Of a stretch of 14,687 nt of DNA, positions 8,469-14,687 are shown piece after piece. The first letter of the stretch is position 1. Every line of letters starts with the position of its first letter. The DNA comes from an uncultured Eubacteriales bacterium (GTDB lineage Bacteria > Bacillota > Clostridia > Lachnospirales > CAG-274). The DNA lies in assembly GCA_905201505.1 (NCBI GenBank), contig CAJKOJ010000048.1:1-14687 (forward strand). Reading direction: 5' to 3'. Both the position numbers and the translations under genes were made by a program. The notes below the pieces were generated by a model. That model was given only the letters and a program-made list of their open reading frames with translations, did not search any database and was not told the DNA's origin.

Positions 8469-8497
8469 ATTTTAATACTATTTCTCTGATTTGTCAA
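8469..8497 (-). promoter_or_regulatory. Sigma-A-type promoter of the proS operon
   Basis: On the - strand, TTGACA (8492-8497), a 17-bp spacer and TAAAAT (8469-8474) form a near-perfect promoter, with the same boxes and spacing as the purM promoter. The leader to the proS ATG would be about 30 nt, which excludes a T-box attenuator. Confidence 0.75.
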
Positions 8498-8718
8498 GAA
8501 TAAGTGATGATTTGCAACAAACTTGTAACTTGACTTTATGTTAATAATGTAATACACTATAAAGTGATATATAATTTGTCTGCCTGAAGAGGCGGCAGTC
8601 CTGAAATAAAAGTTTTTATAAGCAATTTGACATAGTTGACGTTATATTACGGGTCTGATAAATTATTTTTTATTTTCTTTTGATTAAATGTAGTTTATAT
8701 TTATGGAGGCTGTAAATT
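8498..8718 (+). promoter_or_regulatory. Divergent intergenic region with a likely promoter for the CNNM-like gene
   Basis: About 220 AT-rich bases without a gene. The best + strand promoter is TTGACG (8636-8641), a 17-bp spacer and TAAATT (8659-8664) preceded by an extended -10 TG at 8656-8657. A TTGACA at 8627-8632 lacks a -10 at proper spacing. A short GC-rich hairpin (8580-8584 with 8594-8598) lies upstream and could be a small operator or chance. No riboswitch or T-box is seen. Confidence 0.45.
8705..8709 (+). promoter_or_regulatory. Ribosome binding site supporting a TTG start
   Basis: GGAGG at 8705-8709 lies nine bases before the TTG at 8719. The next in-frame ATG falls inside the first membrane segment region (residue 28), so TTG is the only start that gives a full DUF21 domain. 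Confidence 0.75.
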
Positions 8719-10035
8719 TTGATAAGTGACATAGTGATTATATTACTCTTAATATTGGTTAAAGGTATTATTAACGGCTGTTCAAGCTCCTTGGCTGTTA
8801 TGGACATAAGGAGGGCGAAGTATACTTCTGATAAAGATGCTCCCAATTACGATAAAATAAGCGAAATAATGGAAAATTATCAGAAATATGCCAATGCAGC
8901 AGGTGTAATAAATGCTTTGCTGGGGATTATTATAGGTTTTGTACTGGCTTTGAATGTTTTTTCTGTTTCAGCAGGATATTTTGCAGAAATAACAGGAGAG
9001 AATCCAATAATTTCAAGTATATTGGTTGCTTTTATACTTATTTTTGTGTTTACATACTTTTTTGCTTTGTTTGGAATAATTATTCCCAAAAGTGTGGCAC
9101 AGAAATATCCTGATAAAATTGTTCTTAAATTTATATGGGTTTTAAAGTTGTTTTCATTTATATTGACACCGTTTTTGTTTCTGATTAATATTTCAATTAA
9201 ATTTTTCCATTTGTTTGCAAAAAGCAGTGATGCAGAGGAAAAAGACTTCAGTGAAAATGAAATTCTTATGATGGTGGACGCCGGAGGAGAAGAAGGAAGC
9301 ATTGACGAACACGAAAAGGAAATGATTAACAATATATTTGACTTTGATGATAAGAATGCAGAAGAAATTGCTACTCACAGAAAAGATATAGTTGCTGTAC
9401 CTATAGATATAAGTGTAGAAGAACTTATAAATGTTGTTACTTCTGAAAAGTTTACAAGAATTCCCGTATATGAAGAGGACATTGATAATATTATAGGAAT
9501 TCTCCATATTAAAGACTTTATGAATGCTATTATAAGCAAAGGTAAAGACAAATTTAATTTAAGAGATATTATTATGGAACCTTTCTTTGTGCCTTCAACT
9601 AAAAAGGCTGACAGCCTGTTTGAGGAAATGCAGCATAAAAAGGTGCACATGGCTATTGTTGCTGATGAATACGGCGGCACAGCTGGTATTGTAACAATGG
9701 AGGACCTTATTGAAGAGGTTATGGGTGAAATTCAGGATGAATATGACGGTGAGGAAATACCGGATATTACAGAAGTAACCGAAAGAGTAACTCGTATTGA
9801 AGGTTCTACTCCTCTTGAGGATGTTGCTGAAAAGCTGGATATTGAAATGCCTGTTGAAGAGTTTGATACTCTTGGTGGATTTTTAATTGGTCAGCTGGAC
9901 AGAATACCTGATGAGGATGAAATGAATATAACTGTTGAATATAAAGGATATATATTCAGAATTGATGAAATAGAAGAAAACAGAATTGCTATGGTAACTG
10001 TAATCAAACAGGAAGATAGCGAAGAAAAACAGTAG
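8719..10035 (+). CDS. CNNM/CorC-like membrane protein (DUF21-CBS-CBS-CorC_HlyC), degenerate ion site
   Basis: A 438-residue member of the family often labelled hemolysin or magnesium/cobalt exporter. The DUF21 membrane domain covers about 1-165, with hydrophobic segments near 3-20, 62-82, 96-120 and 135-160. A CBS pair spans about 215-340, including RIPVYEEDIDNIIGILHIKD and VADEYGGTAGIVTMEDLIEEVMG. A CorC_HlyC domain follows (350-430). Known members move divalent cations, with Mg-ATP sensed by the CBS pair. Here two hallmark acidic positions are lost: the usual NAFFSxSE element is NGCSSSLA (19-26), and the usual GE(I/L)xPK is GIIIPK (119-124). The cytoplasmic domains look normal apart from THR at 219-221 instead of the common TPR. 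Transport activity is therefore doubtful. The start codon is TTG. rnpB begins eight bases after the stop codon. Confidence 0.9.
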   Translation: MISDIVIILLLILVKGIINGCSSSLAVMDIRRAKYTSDKDAPNYDKISEIMENYQKYANAAGVINALLGIIIGFVLALNVFSVSAGYFAEITGENPIISSILVAFILIFVFTYFFALFGIIIPKSVAQKYPDKIVLKFIWVLKLFSFILTPFLFLINISIKFFHLFAKSSDAEEKDFSENEILMMVDAGGEEGSIDEHEKEMINNIFDFDDKNAEEIATHRKDIVAVPIDISVEELINVVTSEKFTRIPVYEEDIDNIIGILHIKDFMNAIISKGKDKFNLRDIIMEPFFVPSTKKADSLFEEMQHKKVHMAIVADEYGGTAGIVTMEDLIEEVMGEIQDEYDGEEIPDITEVTERVTRIEGSTPLEDVAEKLDIEMPVEEFDTLGGFLIGQLDRIPDEDEMNITVEYKGYIFRIDEIEENRIAMVTVIKQEDSEEKQ

Positions 10036-10042
10036 AAATACT

Positions 10043-10381
10043 GAGTCAGTCGGATAGTCGCAGGCTATGCAAATAGCGTGAGGAAAGTCCGGGCTTCATA
10101 GAGCAGGATGCCGGATAACGTCCGGTGGAGGTGACTCTAAGGATAGTGCAACAGAAATAAACCGCCTGTTTATGCAGGTAAGGGTGGAAAGGTAAGGTAA
10201 GAGCTTACCGCTGATATGGTAACATATCGGGTCTCTGTAAACCCCATCCGAAGCAAGTTCAAATCGGAGCATTGAGGCTGCTCGTCTCGCTCTGAGGTAA
10301 AGAACGCTTGATATTATCGGTGACGATAATACTAGATAGATGACTGTCTGAAAGAACAGAACTCGGCTTATAGACTGGCTC
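10043..10381 (+). ncRNA. rnpB: RNase P RNA, bacterial class A
   Basis: The catalytic RNA that matures tRNA 5' ends. Conserved elements appear in order: GAGGAAAGTCCGGGCTTCAT near 10080, then AGTGCAACAGAAA and AAACCGCC near 10148-10168. GGTAAGAG and the GGTAACA region follow, then CCATCCGAAGCAAGTTCAAA near 10244, CTAGATAGATGACTGTC near 10332, and ACAGAACTCGGCTTAT at 10357-10372. The ends are set by helix P1: 10043-10051 pairs with 10373-10381 with one G-U pair. The length of about 339 nt fits class A. It starts only eight bases after the stop of the preceding gene and I see no clear promoter of its own, so it may also be processed from read-through transcript. A terminator follows. Confidence 0.97.
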
Positions 10382-10407
10382 ATTATTTATATATTAAAAT
10401 TATATTC

Positions 10408-10443
10408 CTGACTGCTTGGATTTTCCTGTAGTCAGTTTTTTTT
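10408..10443 (+). terminator. Intrinsic terminator of rnpB
   Basis: Bases 10408-10415 pair with 10428-10435 (eight pairs, one G-U) and are followed by eight T residues (10436-10443), a standard rho-independent terminator 26 bases after the RNA's P1 helix. Confidence 0.88.
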
Positions 10444-10728
10444 GTTTAAATTAAATAATCTTATATAAAAAAGTTATAATGTGTAATAAAAAACCAAAAT
10501 AATTCAAAATTAAAAATTTGTTAAAAATGTTTAAATTTTTTGCTTTTTGTGTTGCTAATGTGTATGTGTTTATGTAAAAAATTGCTATAAAATTTTTATT
10601 GAAGAAGAATTGAACAAAAAAATAAATAAAATGTTGGTAAAAATTGACATTTAAAGAAAATAAAATATTTGTTATTATACCTCTTGTGTTTTAAAAATAA
10701 TAATTTTTAAAGGAGAGAGAAGAAAATT
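10444..10728 (+). promoter_or_regulatory. AT-rich leader and promoter region of the pectate lyase gene
   Basis: 285 bases of extremely AT-rich DNA with no gene. Candidate promoter elements are TTTAAA (10650-10655), 17 bp, TATTAT (10673-10678), overlapping a TTGACA at 10644-10649 whose own spacing (23 bp) is too long. A second TATAAT at 10475-10480 lacks a good -35. The assignment is weak; the A/T tracts may act as UP elements or bind a regulator responding to pectin. The ribosome binding site AGGAG (10711-10715) is 13 bases before the ATG. No riboswitch is recognised. Confidence 0.4.
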
Positions 10729-13173
10729 ATGAAAAGACTAAGGAAAATCAGTGCAATGCTATTGAGTTCGGCTCTTGCCGTATCATGTTGTCTGGGCAGC
10801 AATCCAATTGCTTACATTGGGGGAATGCTTAATGTTGCAACAGCAAGCACGTCATCTATGGTTTATAACCCTACAACGGGTGAAAACGGTGGGTTTACAG
10901 TAAATGCAAACAGATGGAGCAAGGCAGATTCAAATCCTGTTACATATAACGGTATGGTACTTGATACAGCTGATAAGATGGAATCATCAACATTCATATC
11001 TTTTAATTCTGTATCAGCGGGAAATCTAATATTGGTATTTAATGGTGATAGTGCAGGTAAAAGTATATTAGTAGACGGTGAATCTTATGTAATACCTGCA
11101 AGCGGAGTAATTAATACAGCAGTTGGCTCAGGCGAACATACAATATTAAAGGACAGCGGCGGAAGCTATTTATATTATATGGAATTTACAAGTGATGGTT
11201 CAGATGAAACAACAACTGAAACAACAACAACTGAAACAACTACAGAAACAACAACTGAAACAACTACAAAAGAAACTACAACAAAAGAGACTACAACTGA
11301 AGCAACAACTGTTGTAACTACAGAGGAAACTACTAAGGTTGTCACAACAGAAGAGACAACAGCATCCCAGGATCAGGGTCAGGGTTCATCTGTATCATGG
11401 AATATGGGCAACAGTGAGTTTAAAAATCTTGGCACAATATCAAGTGATGTGACTGTAAACGGACTGACAATAAAGGCAACATCAGAAAAAACTGTTGCAG
11501 TTACCAATTCTCCGGTTACGGTAGGAAGCAATACATATAATTATTGCCTTGCATTGGGCGGAGGCGGCTCTTTGAATTACAGAGCTGTTGCTTTTGATGT
11601 AAGCGGTGATACAACAATTAAAGTTACTGCAAAATCAAGCGGTTCAAGTACAAGAACTTTAGTGATTACAGGTGATAACGGCAAGGAGTTGGCATCTATA
11701 TCAGCTGCCCCTACAGCTGAAACAACAGCTGTAAGAATAAATTATACAGGTAAGGTATATATTTATTCAACAGGCAGCGGAATTAATATTTATAAGGTTC
11801 AGCGTGATGGTAAATCATCAGGTGATGAGACTACAACAAAAGAAGTAACAACAAAGGAAGCAACAACAGAAGCTACAACAAAAAAAGAGACCACAACTGA
11901 GACCACAACAATAAGCGGTGACAGCAAGACTGTTTCAAACTTCAATGACCTTGTATCTGCTGCCGGCTCAATGGCATCAGTAAAGGGCGGCGGTACAATA
12001 TATGTTAATGCAAAAACAATTGACTGTACAGCACAGCTTGCATTAAAGAGTACAAAAGGCAATCCTGTAAGAATAGTTGGTGTAAGACAGTCTGACGGTA
12101 CATACCCTGTACTTGATTTCTCAAGCTTTAGGAACAGTACAATAGGAAGTGAAGGACCTTCATTAAAATCATCAGGGGATTCAAATGTAGGTGTAAGAAT
12201 AACAGGTTCAAATTATACACTTGAAAATCTCATAATAGAAAAGGCAGGAGACAATGGTGTACAAATAAAGGGTTCAAATGCAAATTACAACACAATTAAC
12301 AATTGTATTGTAAGATATAACAATGATGCAGGTGTACAGATAACCGGAGGAGCATCATACAATACAATGAGATTTGTATATAGTTACAGAAACTGTGACG
12401 TATATTCATTGGGCGGAAATGCTGATGGATTTGCTCCTAAACTTGGTGCTGTAACAGGAAATACATTCTATGGCTGCTATGCGTGGGATAACAGTGATGA
12501 CGGATGGGACAGCTTTGATAAGACTGATTCAGGATATACAAAAGACCTAAGCTATGAAGAATGTGCTTGCTGGAACAATGGTAATCCTGATGTGTTTACA
12601 GGTAAATATGACTTTGAAAAGGGTAACAAATTAGACAAAGATTTATTTATGGTTGAACTTATATGCAAGCAGGATTCAAGTTTTGCTTCAAATTTTGCAA
12701 AGGGGAATTTTAATTTGCCTACAGCAAGTTTTGTGAATACTTCATCAGGCAAAATTGCACTTTCAGTGTGGACAGGCAGTAAGTATGACGGCAATCCTAA
12801 TGGATTTAAGTTTGGTTCTGCATACACAGATAAGAGCAGTGTAAGAACTGTTAAGAATTGTTTGTCATTTGAGCACGGCAAGAAGGGCTTTGACAATAAT
12901 AACAGTACAGTTAAAGCAACATTTAAAAATTGTGTATCTTATGACAATGGATATAACTATTACTTCCCTACATTCACTGTAAACAGTGCATCAAATGTGG
13001 TTGGATTCAGCGGCAAGTCAGGTGACAAGCTTCCAAGCGGAATTAGTGTAACAAAGCCTTCAAGTTCTGTACAAAGCTCAATAAGAAGTAAGGTTGAGGC
13101 GACAAGAAGTGAAATAGTATCAAAGTGTAACAGTAATGTTATACCGGGCGAAGTGTATTTTAATATTTATTAA
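10729..13173 (+). CDS. Secreted multidomain pectate lyase, polysaccharide lyase family 9
   Basis: An 814-residue exported enzyme predicted to cleave polygalacturonate by beta-elimination. Residues 1-40 form a signal peptide (basic MKRLRK, hydrophobic core, ending near ATAS). Residues 44-155 form a beta-rich region resembling pectin-binding modules, followed by a Thr/Glu linker (160-213). A second beta-rich putative binding region (222-358) and a second linker (367-394) come next, and the catalytic beta-helix covers 400-814. Asp566, Asp590, Asp591 and Asp594 reproduce the spacing of the calcium-binding Asp209/233/234/237 of Dickeya Pel9A. Lys694 in NPNGFKFG corresponds to its catalytic Lys273, with about 64 extra residues in between. 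No dockerin, sortase motif or SLH repeat is present, so it is released or held by other means. The gene is transcribed alone, between the rnpB terminator and its own. Confidence 0.92.
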   Translation: MKRLRKISAMLLSSALAVSCCLGSNPIAYIGGMLNVATASTSSMVYNPTTGENGGFTVNANRWSKADSNPVTYNGMVLDTADKMESSTFISFNSVSAGNLILVFNGDSAGKSILVDGESYVIPASGVINTAVGSGEHTILKDSGGSYLYYMEFTSDGSDETTTETTTTETTTETTTETTTKETTTKETTTEATTVVTTEETTKVVTTEETTASQDQGQGSSVSWNMGNSEFKNLGTISSDVTVNGLTIKATSEKTVAVTNSPVTVGSNTYNYCLALGGGGSLNYRAVAFDVSGDTTIKVTAKSSGSSTRTLVITGDNGKELASISAAPTAETTAVRINYTGKVYIYSTGSGINIYKVQRDGKSSGDETTTKEVTTKEATTEATTKKETTTETTTISGDSKTVSNFNDLVSAAGSMASVKGGGTIYVNAKTIDCTAQLALKSTKGNPVRIVGVRQSDGTYPVLDFSSFRNSTIGSEGPSLKSSGDSNVGVRITGSNYTLENLIIEKAGDNGVQIKGSNANYNTINNCIVRYNNDAGVQITGGASYNTMRFVYSYRNCDVYSLGGNADGFAPKLGAVTGNTFYGCYAWDNSDDGWDSFDKTDSGYTKDLSYEECACWNNGNPDVFTGKYDFEKGNKLDKDLFMVELICKQDSSFASNFAKGNFNLPTASFVNTSSGKIALSVWTGSKYDGNPNGFKFGSAYTDKSSVRTVKNCLSFEHGKKGFDNNNSTVKATFKNCVSYDNGYNYYFPTFTVNSASNVVGFSGKSGDKLPSGISVTKPSSSVQSSIRSKVEATRSEIVSKCNSNVIPGEVYFNIY
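11206..11367 (+). repeat. Repetitive Thr/Glu linker-coding tract 1
   Basis: This tract encodes residues 160-213 of the pectate lyase. ETTT and KETTT units dominate, written with alternating ACA and ACT codons as imperfect 12-nt repeats. Such linkers are typical of extracellular carbohydrate enzymes of Clostridia and may be O-glycosylated. The imperfect DNA repeat could change length by slippage in whole codons. Confidence 0.85.
11827..11910 (+). repeat. Repetitive Thr/Glu/Lys linker-coding tract 2
   Basis: This tract encodes residues 367-394, a shorter ETTTKEVTTKEATT-type linker between the second binding region and the PL9 catalytic domain. The DNA repeats resemble the first linker, so recombination between the two could delete the module in between. 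Confidence 0.8.
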
Positions 13174-13180
13174 AAGAATG

Positions 13181-13211
13181 AAAAGCAGACTGTTTAACGG
13201 TCTGCTTTTTT
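13181..13211. terminator. Bidirectional terminator between the pectate lyase gene and hflX
   Basis: Bases 13181-13190 pair perfectly with 13200-13209, extended inward by a T-G and a G-C pair. Six T residues (13206-13211) end the + strand transcript, and four A residues at the left foot give a shorter U run for the convergent hflX transcript. The lyase stop is eight bases away and the hflX stop 12 bases away. Confidence 0.85.
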
Positions 13212-13223
13212 GTAAAGAAAAAT

Positions 13224-14486
13224 TTATTCAATTATATACTGTTTAAGTCTGTTTTCAGCTTCATTATCTGCATAGAGCTCAAAATAATAGCCCTCGTCCC
13301 GATTTTCGCTTACGGTTATTTCACAGCTGCCGTGTATGACAGACAAAAGCTGCCCCATATTGTATGGTATAATTACTTTAATACTTCTTTTAAAGGATTT
13401 AATAATTTCTTCGGTTTTATTGAGAAGAGTATCAATATTTAATCCTTTCTTTGCTGATATTGAAATGGTTTCAAGAGCTCTTTTATCAGTAAACAGTGGC
13501 TTTTCAACGCCTTCCTTATCTATTTTGTTATATACTGTTATTACAGGCTTGTTATCTGCTCCAAGTTCTTTTAAAGTTTGGTAAACAATGTTCATTTGTT
13601 CATTTCTTTTAGGATTTGAAGCATCAACAACGTGTACAAGTATATCTGCATATTTTGCCTCTTCAAGCGTGGCTCTGAATGCCTTAATAAGGTTATGAGG
13701 AAGCTTTTGTATAAAACCTACTGTGTCTGTAAAAAGATATTTTGCACCGCTTTCGGTTTCAACTGCTCTTGTGGTTGTGTCAAGAGTTGCAAAAAGCTTG
13801 TCCTCTGCAAGAACTCCTGCACCTGTAAGTGTGTTTAAAAGTGTGGATTTACCTGCATTTGTGTATCCTACAAGAGCAATAACAGGAACACCTGTCCCCA
13901 TTCTCTTTTCTCTTAACACACCTCTGTGTTTTTCAATTTCCTTTAATTCTCTGTTAAGGTCGGCAATTCTGTCGGCAATATTTCTTCTGTCAGTTTCAAG
14001 TTTTTTCTCACCAGGTCCCCTTGTGCCGATACCGCCGCCAAGCCTTGACATTTCTTTACCTTTTCCTGTAAGGTGGGCAAGGTTATATTTTAACTGTGCC
14101 AGTTCTACCTGTACTTTACCTTCGGCAGAGCTTGCTCTTTGTGCAAAAATATCAAGTATGAGAAGAGTTCTGTTCATTACTTTTGTGTTTAAGGCATTTT
14201 CAAGATTTCTTATTTGGTTGGGATTGAGCTCATCATCACATATTATGCCTGTTGCTTCAACCATTTCAATATAATTTTTTAGCTCTTCTATTTTTCCTTT
14301 GCCAAGATATGTTGCACGGTTTATAGCTTCTCGTTTTTGTATAAGCCTTCCGACAACTTCAGCTCCTGCTGTTTTTGCAAGGTCACCAAGTTCATCAAGA
14401 CAGCTTTCAATATCAAATTCGCCGTCTCCTGTGTCTATGCCGACAAGGACCACTTTTTCAATTTCTTTTTCTGTATCATATAACAT
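13224..14486 (-). CDS. hflX: GTPase HflX, ribosome-associated
   Basis: HflX is a GTPase that binds the 50S subunit and splits stalled or stress-damaged ribosomes. The 420 residues have the family layout. The N-terminal HflX domain includes TYLGKGKIEEL (59-69). A coiled-coil stretch (about 165-195) follows the glycine-rich GGGIGTRGPGEKKLETDRR (150-168). The G domain has G1 GYTNAGKS (207-214), G2 TLDTTTR, G3 DTVG (254-257), G4 NKID (320-323) and G5 SAK (344-346). A short C-terminal domain follows. All nucleotide-binding motifs are intact. The start is backed by AGAGGT ten bases upstream. It is convergent with the pectate lyase gene and no operon partner is in the window, so a link to pectin use is not implied. 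Confidence 0.96.
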   Translation of the reverse strand: MLYDTEKEIEKVVLVGIDTGDGEFDIESCLDELGDLAKTAGAEVVGRLIQKREAINRATYLGKGKIEELKNYIEMVEATGIICDDELNPNQIRNLENALNTKVMNRTLLILDIFAQRASSAEGKVQVELAQLKYNLAHLTGKGKEMSRLGGGIGTRGPGEKKLETDRRNIADRIADLNRELKEIEKHRGVLREKRMGTGVPVIALVGYTNAGKSTLLNTLTGAGVLAEDKLFATLDTTTRAVETESGAKYLFTDTVGFIQKLPHNLIKAFRATLEEAKYADILVHVVDASNPKRNEQMNIVYQTLKELGADNKPVITVYNKIDKEGVEKPLFTDKRALETISISAKKGLNIDTLLNKTEEIIKSFKRSIKVIIPYNMGQLLSVIHGSCEITVSENRDEGYYFELYADNEAENRLKQYIIE

Positions 14487-14617
14487 AAATTATTCAACCT
14501 CTACTTCTATATTTAAGATTCACCGTTTTGTGTATTTCAGATTGTCAAAAAAACTTTTTTATGAAAAAACTGAATTTCTTAAGAATCTATCTTTCATTTA
14601 GCGTCGCAGACTTTAAT

Positions 14618-14645
14618 CCACAGGTCGAGCTTTGCTCGACTGAGG
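14618..14645. repeat. Imperfect hairpin element upstream of hflX
   Basis: A perfect seven-bp stem (14624-14630 with 14634-14640) around TTT is extended by CA-TG and CC-GG pairs with one bulge and one mismatch. A second small hairpin (14646-14651 with 14656-14661) follows directly. The stem, the CTTT-containing loop region and the trailing TGAGG recall the hairpin at 7-31. It may be a dispersed palindromic repeat or part of a small RNA. Confidence 0.5.
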
Positions 14646-14662
14646 ACAGGAACTTTTCTGTG

Positions 14663-14686
14663 AACAAGCCGTTTTTTTGGCTTGTT
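14663..14686 (+). terminator. Terminator-like hairpin at the window edge
   Basis: Bases 14663-14670 pair perfectly with 14679-14686 around an eight-base loop of G plus seven T. The right foot ends in TTT at the window edge, so a U-tract may continue outside. The U-run visible here is in the loop, not after the stem, so terminator status is uncertain. Between hflX and this hairpin (14487-14617) I see no gene and only a TTGACA without a convincing -10. Confidence 0.4.
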
Positions 14687-14687
14687 T

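Noticed and set aside
8434..8560. A T-box leader upstream of proS.
   Set aside because: No T-box core sequence or antiterminator is seen on the - strand, and the promoter leaves a leader of only about 30 nt.
10096..10383. A - strand open frame of 95 residues.
   Set aside because: It lies entirely within the RNase P RNA gene on the opposite strand and has no protein features.
10512..10540. An eight-bp inverted repeat (10512-10519 with 10533-10540) in the pectate lyase leader.
   Set aside because: It is made only of A and T in a nearly pure A/T region, so such pairing is expected by chance.
13723..14274. A 183-residue + strand open frame within hflX.
   Set aside because: It is antisense to a complete, well-conserved hflX, its composition is Ser/Pro/Leu-rich as expected for a shadow frame, and there is no ribosome binding site.
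14503..14548. A promoter for hflX based on TTGACA (14543-14548, - strand).
   Set aside because: No acceptable -10 box occurs 16-19 bases downstream; the nearest AT-rich candidates are too far away.
1..14687. CRISPR arrays, IS elements, phage genes, toxin-antitoxin pairs or retron-like modules.
   Set aside because: No spaced direct repeats, transposase, integrase or matching gene pairs are seen; all larger open frames are accounted for by the listed genes.

Overview
The window comes from a low-GC, Gram-positive-type genome, most likely a Clostridia gut or rumen bacterium of the Lachnospiraceae/Oscillospiraceae kind. The basis is the AT-rich intergenic DNA, strong AGGAGG-type ribosome binding sites, a type 3 prolyl-tRNA synthetase, an M16C peptidase of the kind common in Firmicutes, and a large secreted family 9 pectate lyase with Thr/Glu-rich linkers. 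No IS element, phage gene, CRISPR array, tRNA or attachment site is visible. Apart from the pectate lyase this reads as ordinary core chromosome, and I see no convincing new defence or mobile system.

Left part, + strand: a hairpin pair at 7-51, an M16C metallopeptidase (75-2750), then a purine biosynthesis cluster purM-purN-purD (2822-5799). The cluster has its own promoter, whose -35 box overlaps the peptidase stop codon. A 17-bp bidirectional terminator (5817-5856) closes it.

Middle, - strand: proS (7000-8433) is followed by a small acidic protein with a C-terminal membrane anchor (6544-6975) and a PAP2-type membrane phosphatase (5851-6543). The close spacing (24 bp, then 0 bp) and a near-consensus promoter upstream of proS indicate one operon. 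Across a 285-bp divergent intergenic region lies a + strand CNNM/CorC-like protein (8719-10035, TTG start). Its DUF21 membrane domain lacks the usual acidic residues. The class A RNase P RNA gene rnpB (10043-10381) follows at once, with its own terminator.

Right part: a 285-bp very AT-rich leader precedes the 814-residue secreted pectate lyase (10729-13173), which has two putative carbohydrate-binding regions, two ETTT-type linkers and a PL9 catalytic domain with its calcium and catalytic residues intact. A bidirectional terminator separates it from hflX on the - strand (13224-14486). The last 100 bases hold three consecutive hairpins, one of which resembles the hairpin at the left edge.

The pectate lyase points to an organism that feeds on plant pectin. 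The other genes are housekeeping: purine synthesis, Pro-tRNA charging, tRNA maturation, ribosome rescue, and peptide or lipid turnover. The points most worth following are the degenerate DUF21 core, the unknown membrane-anchored protein in the proS operon, the hairpin elements at both window edges and between purM and purN, and the linker repeats of the lyase.
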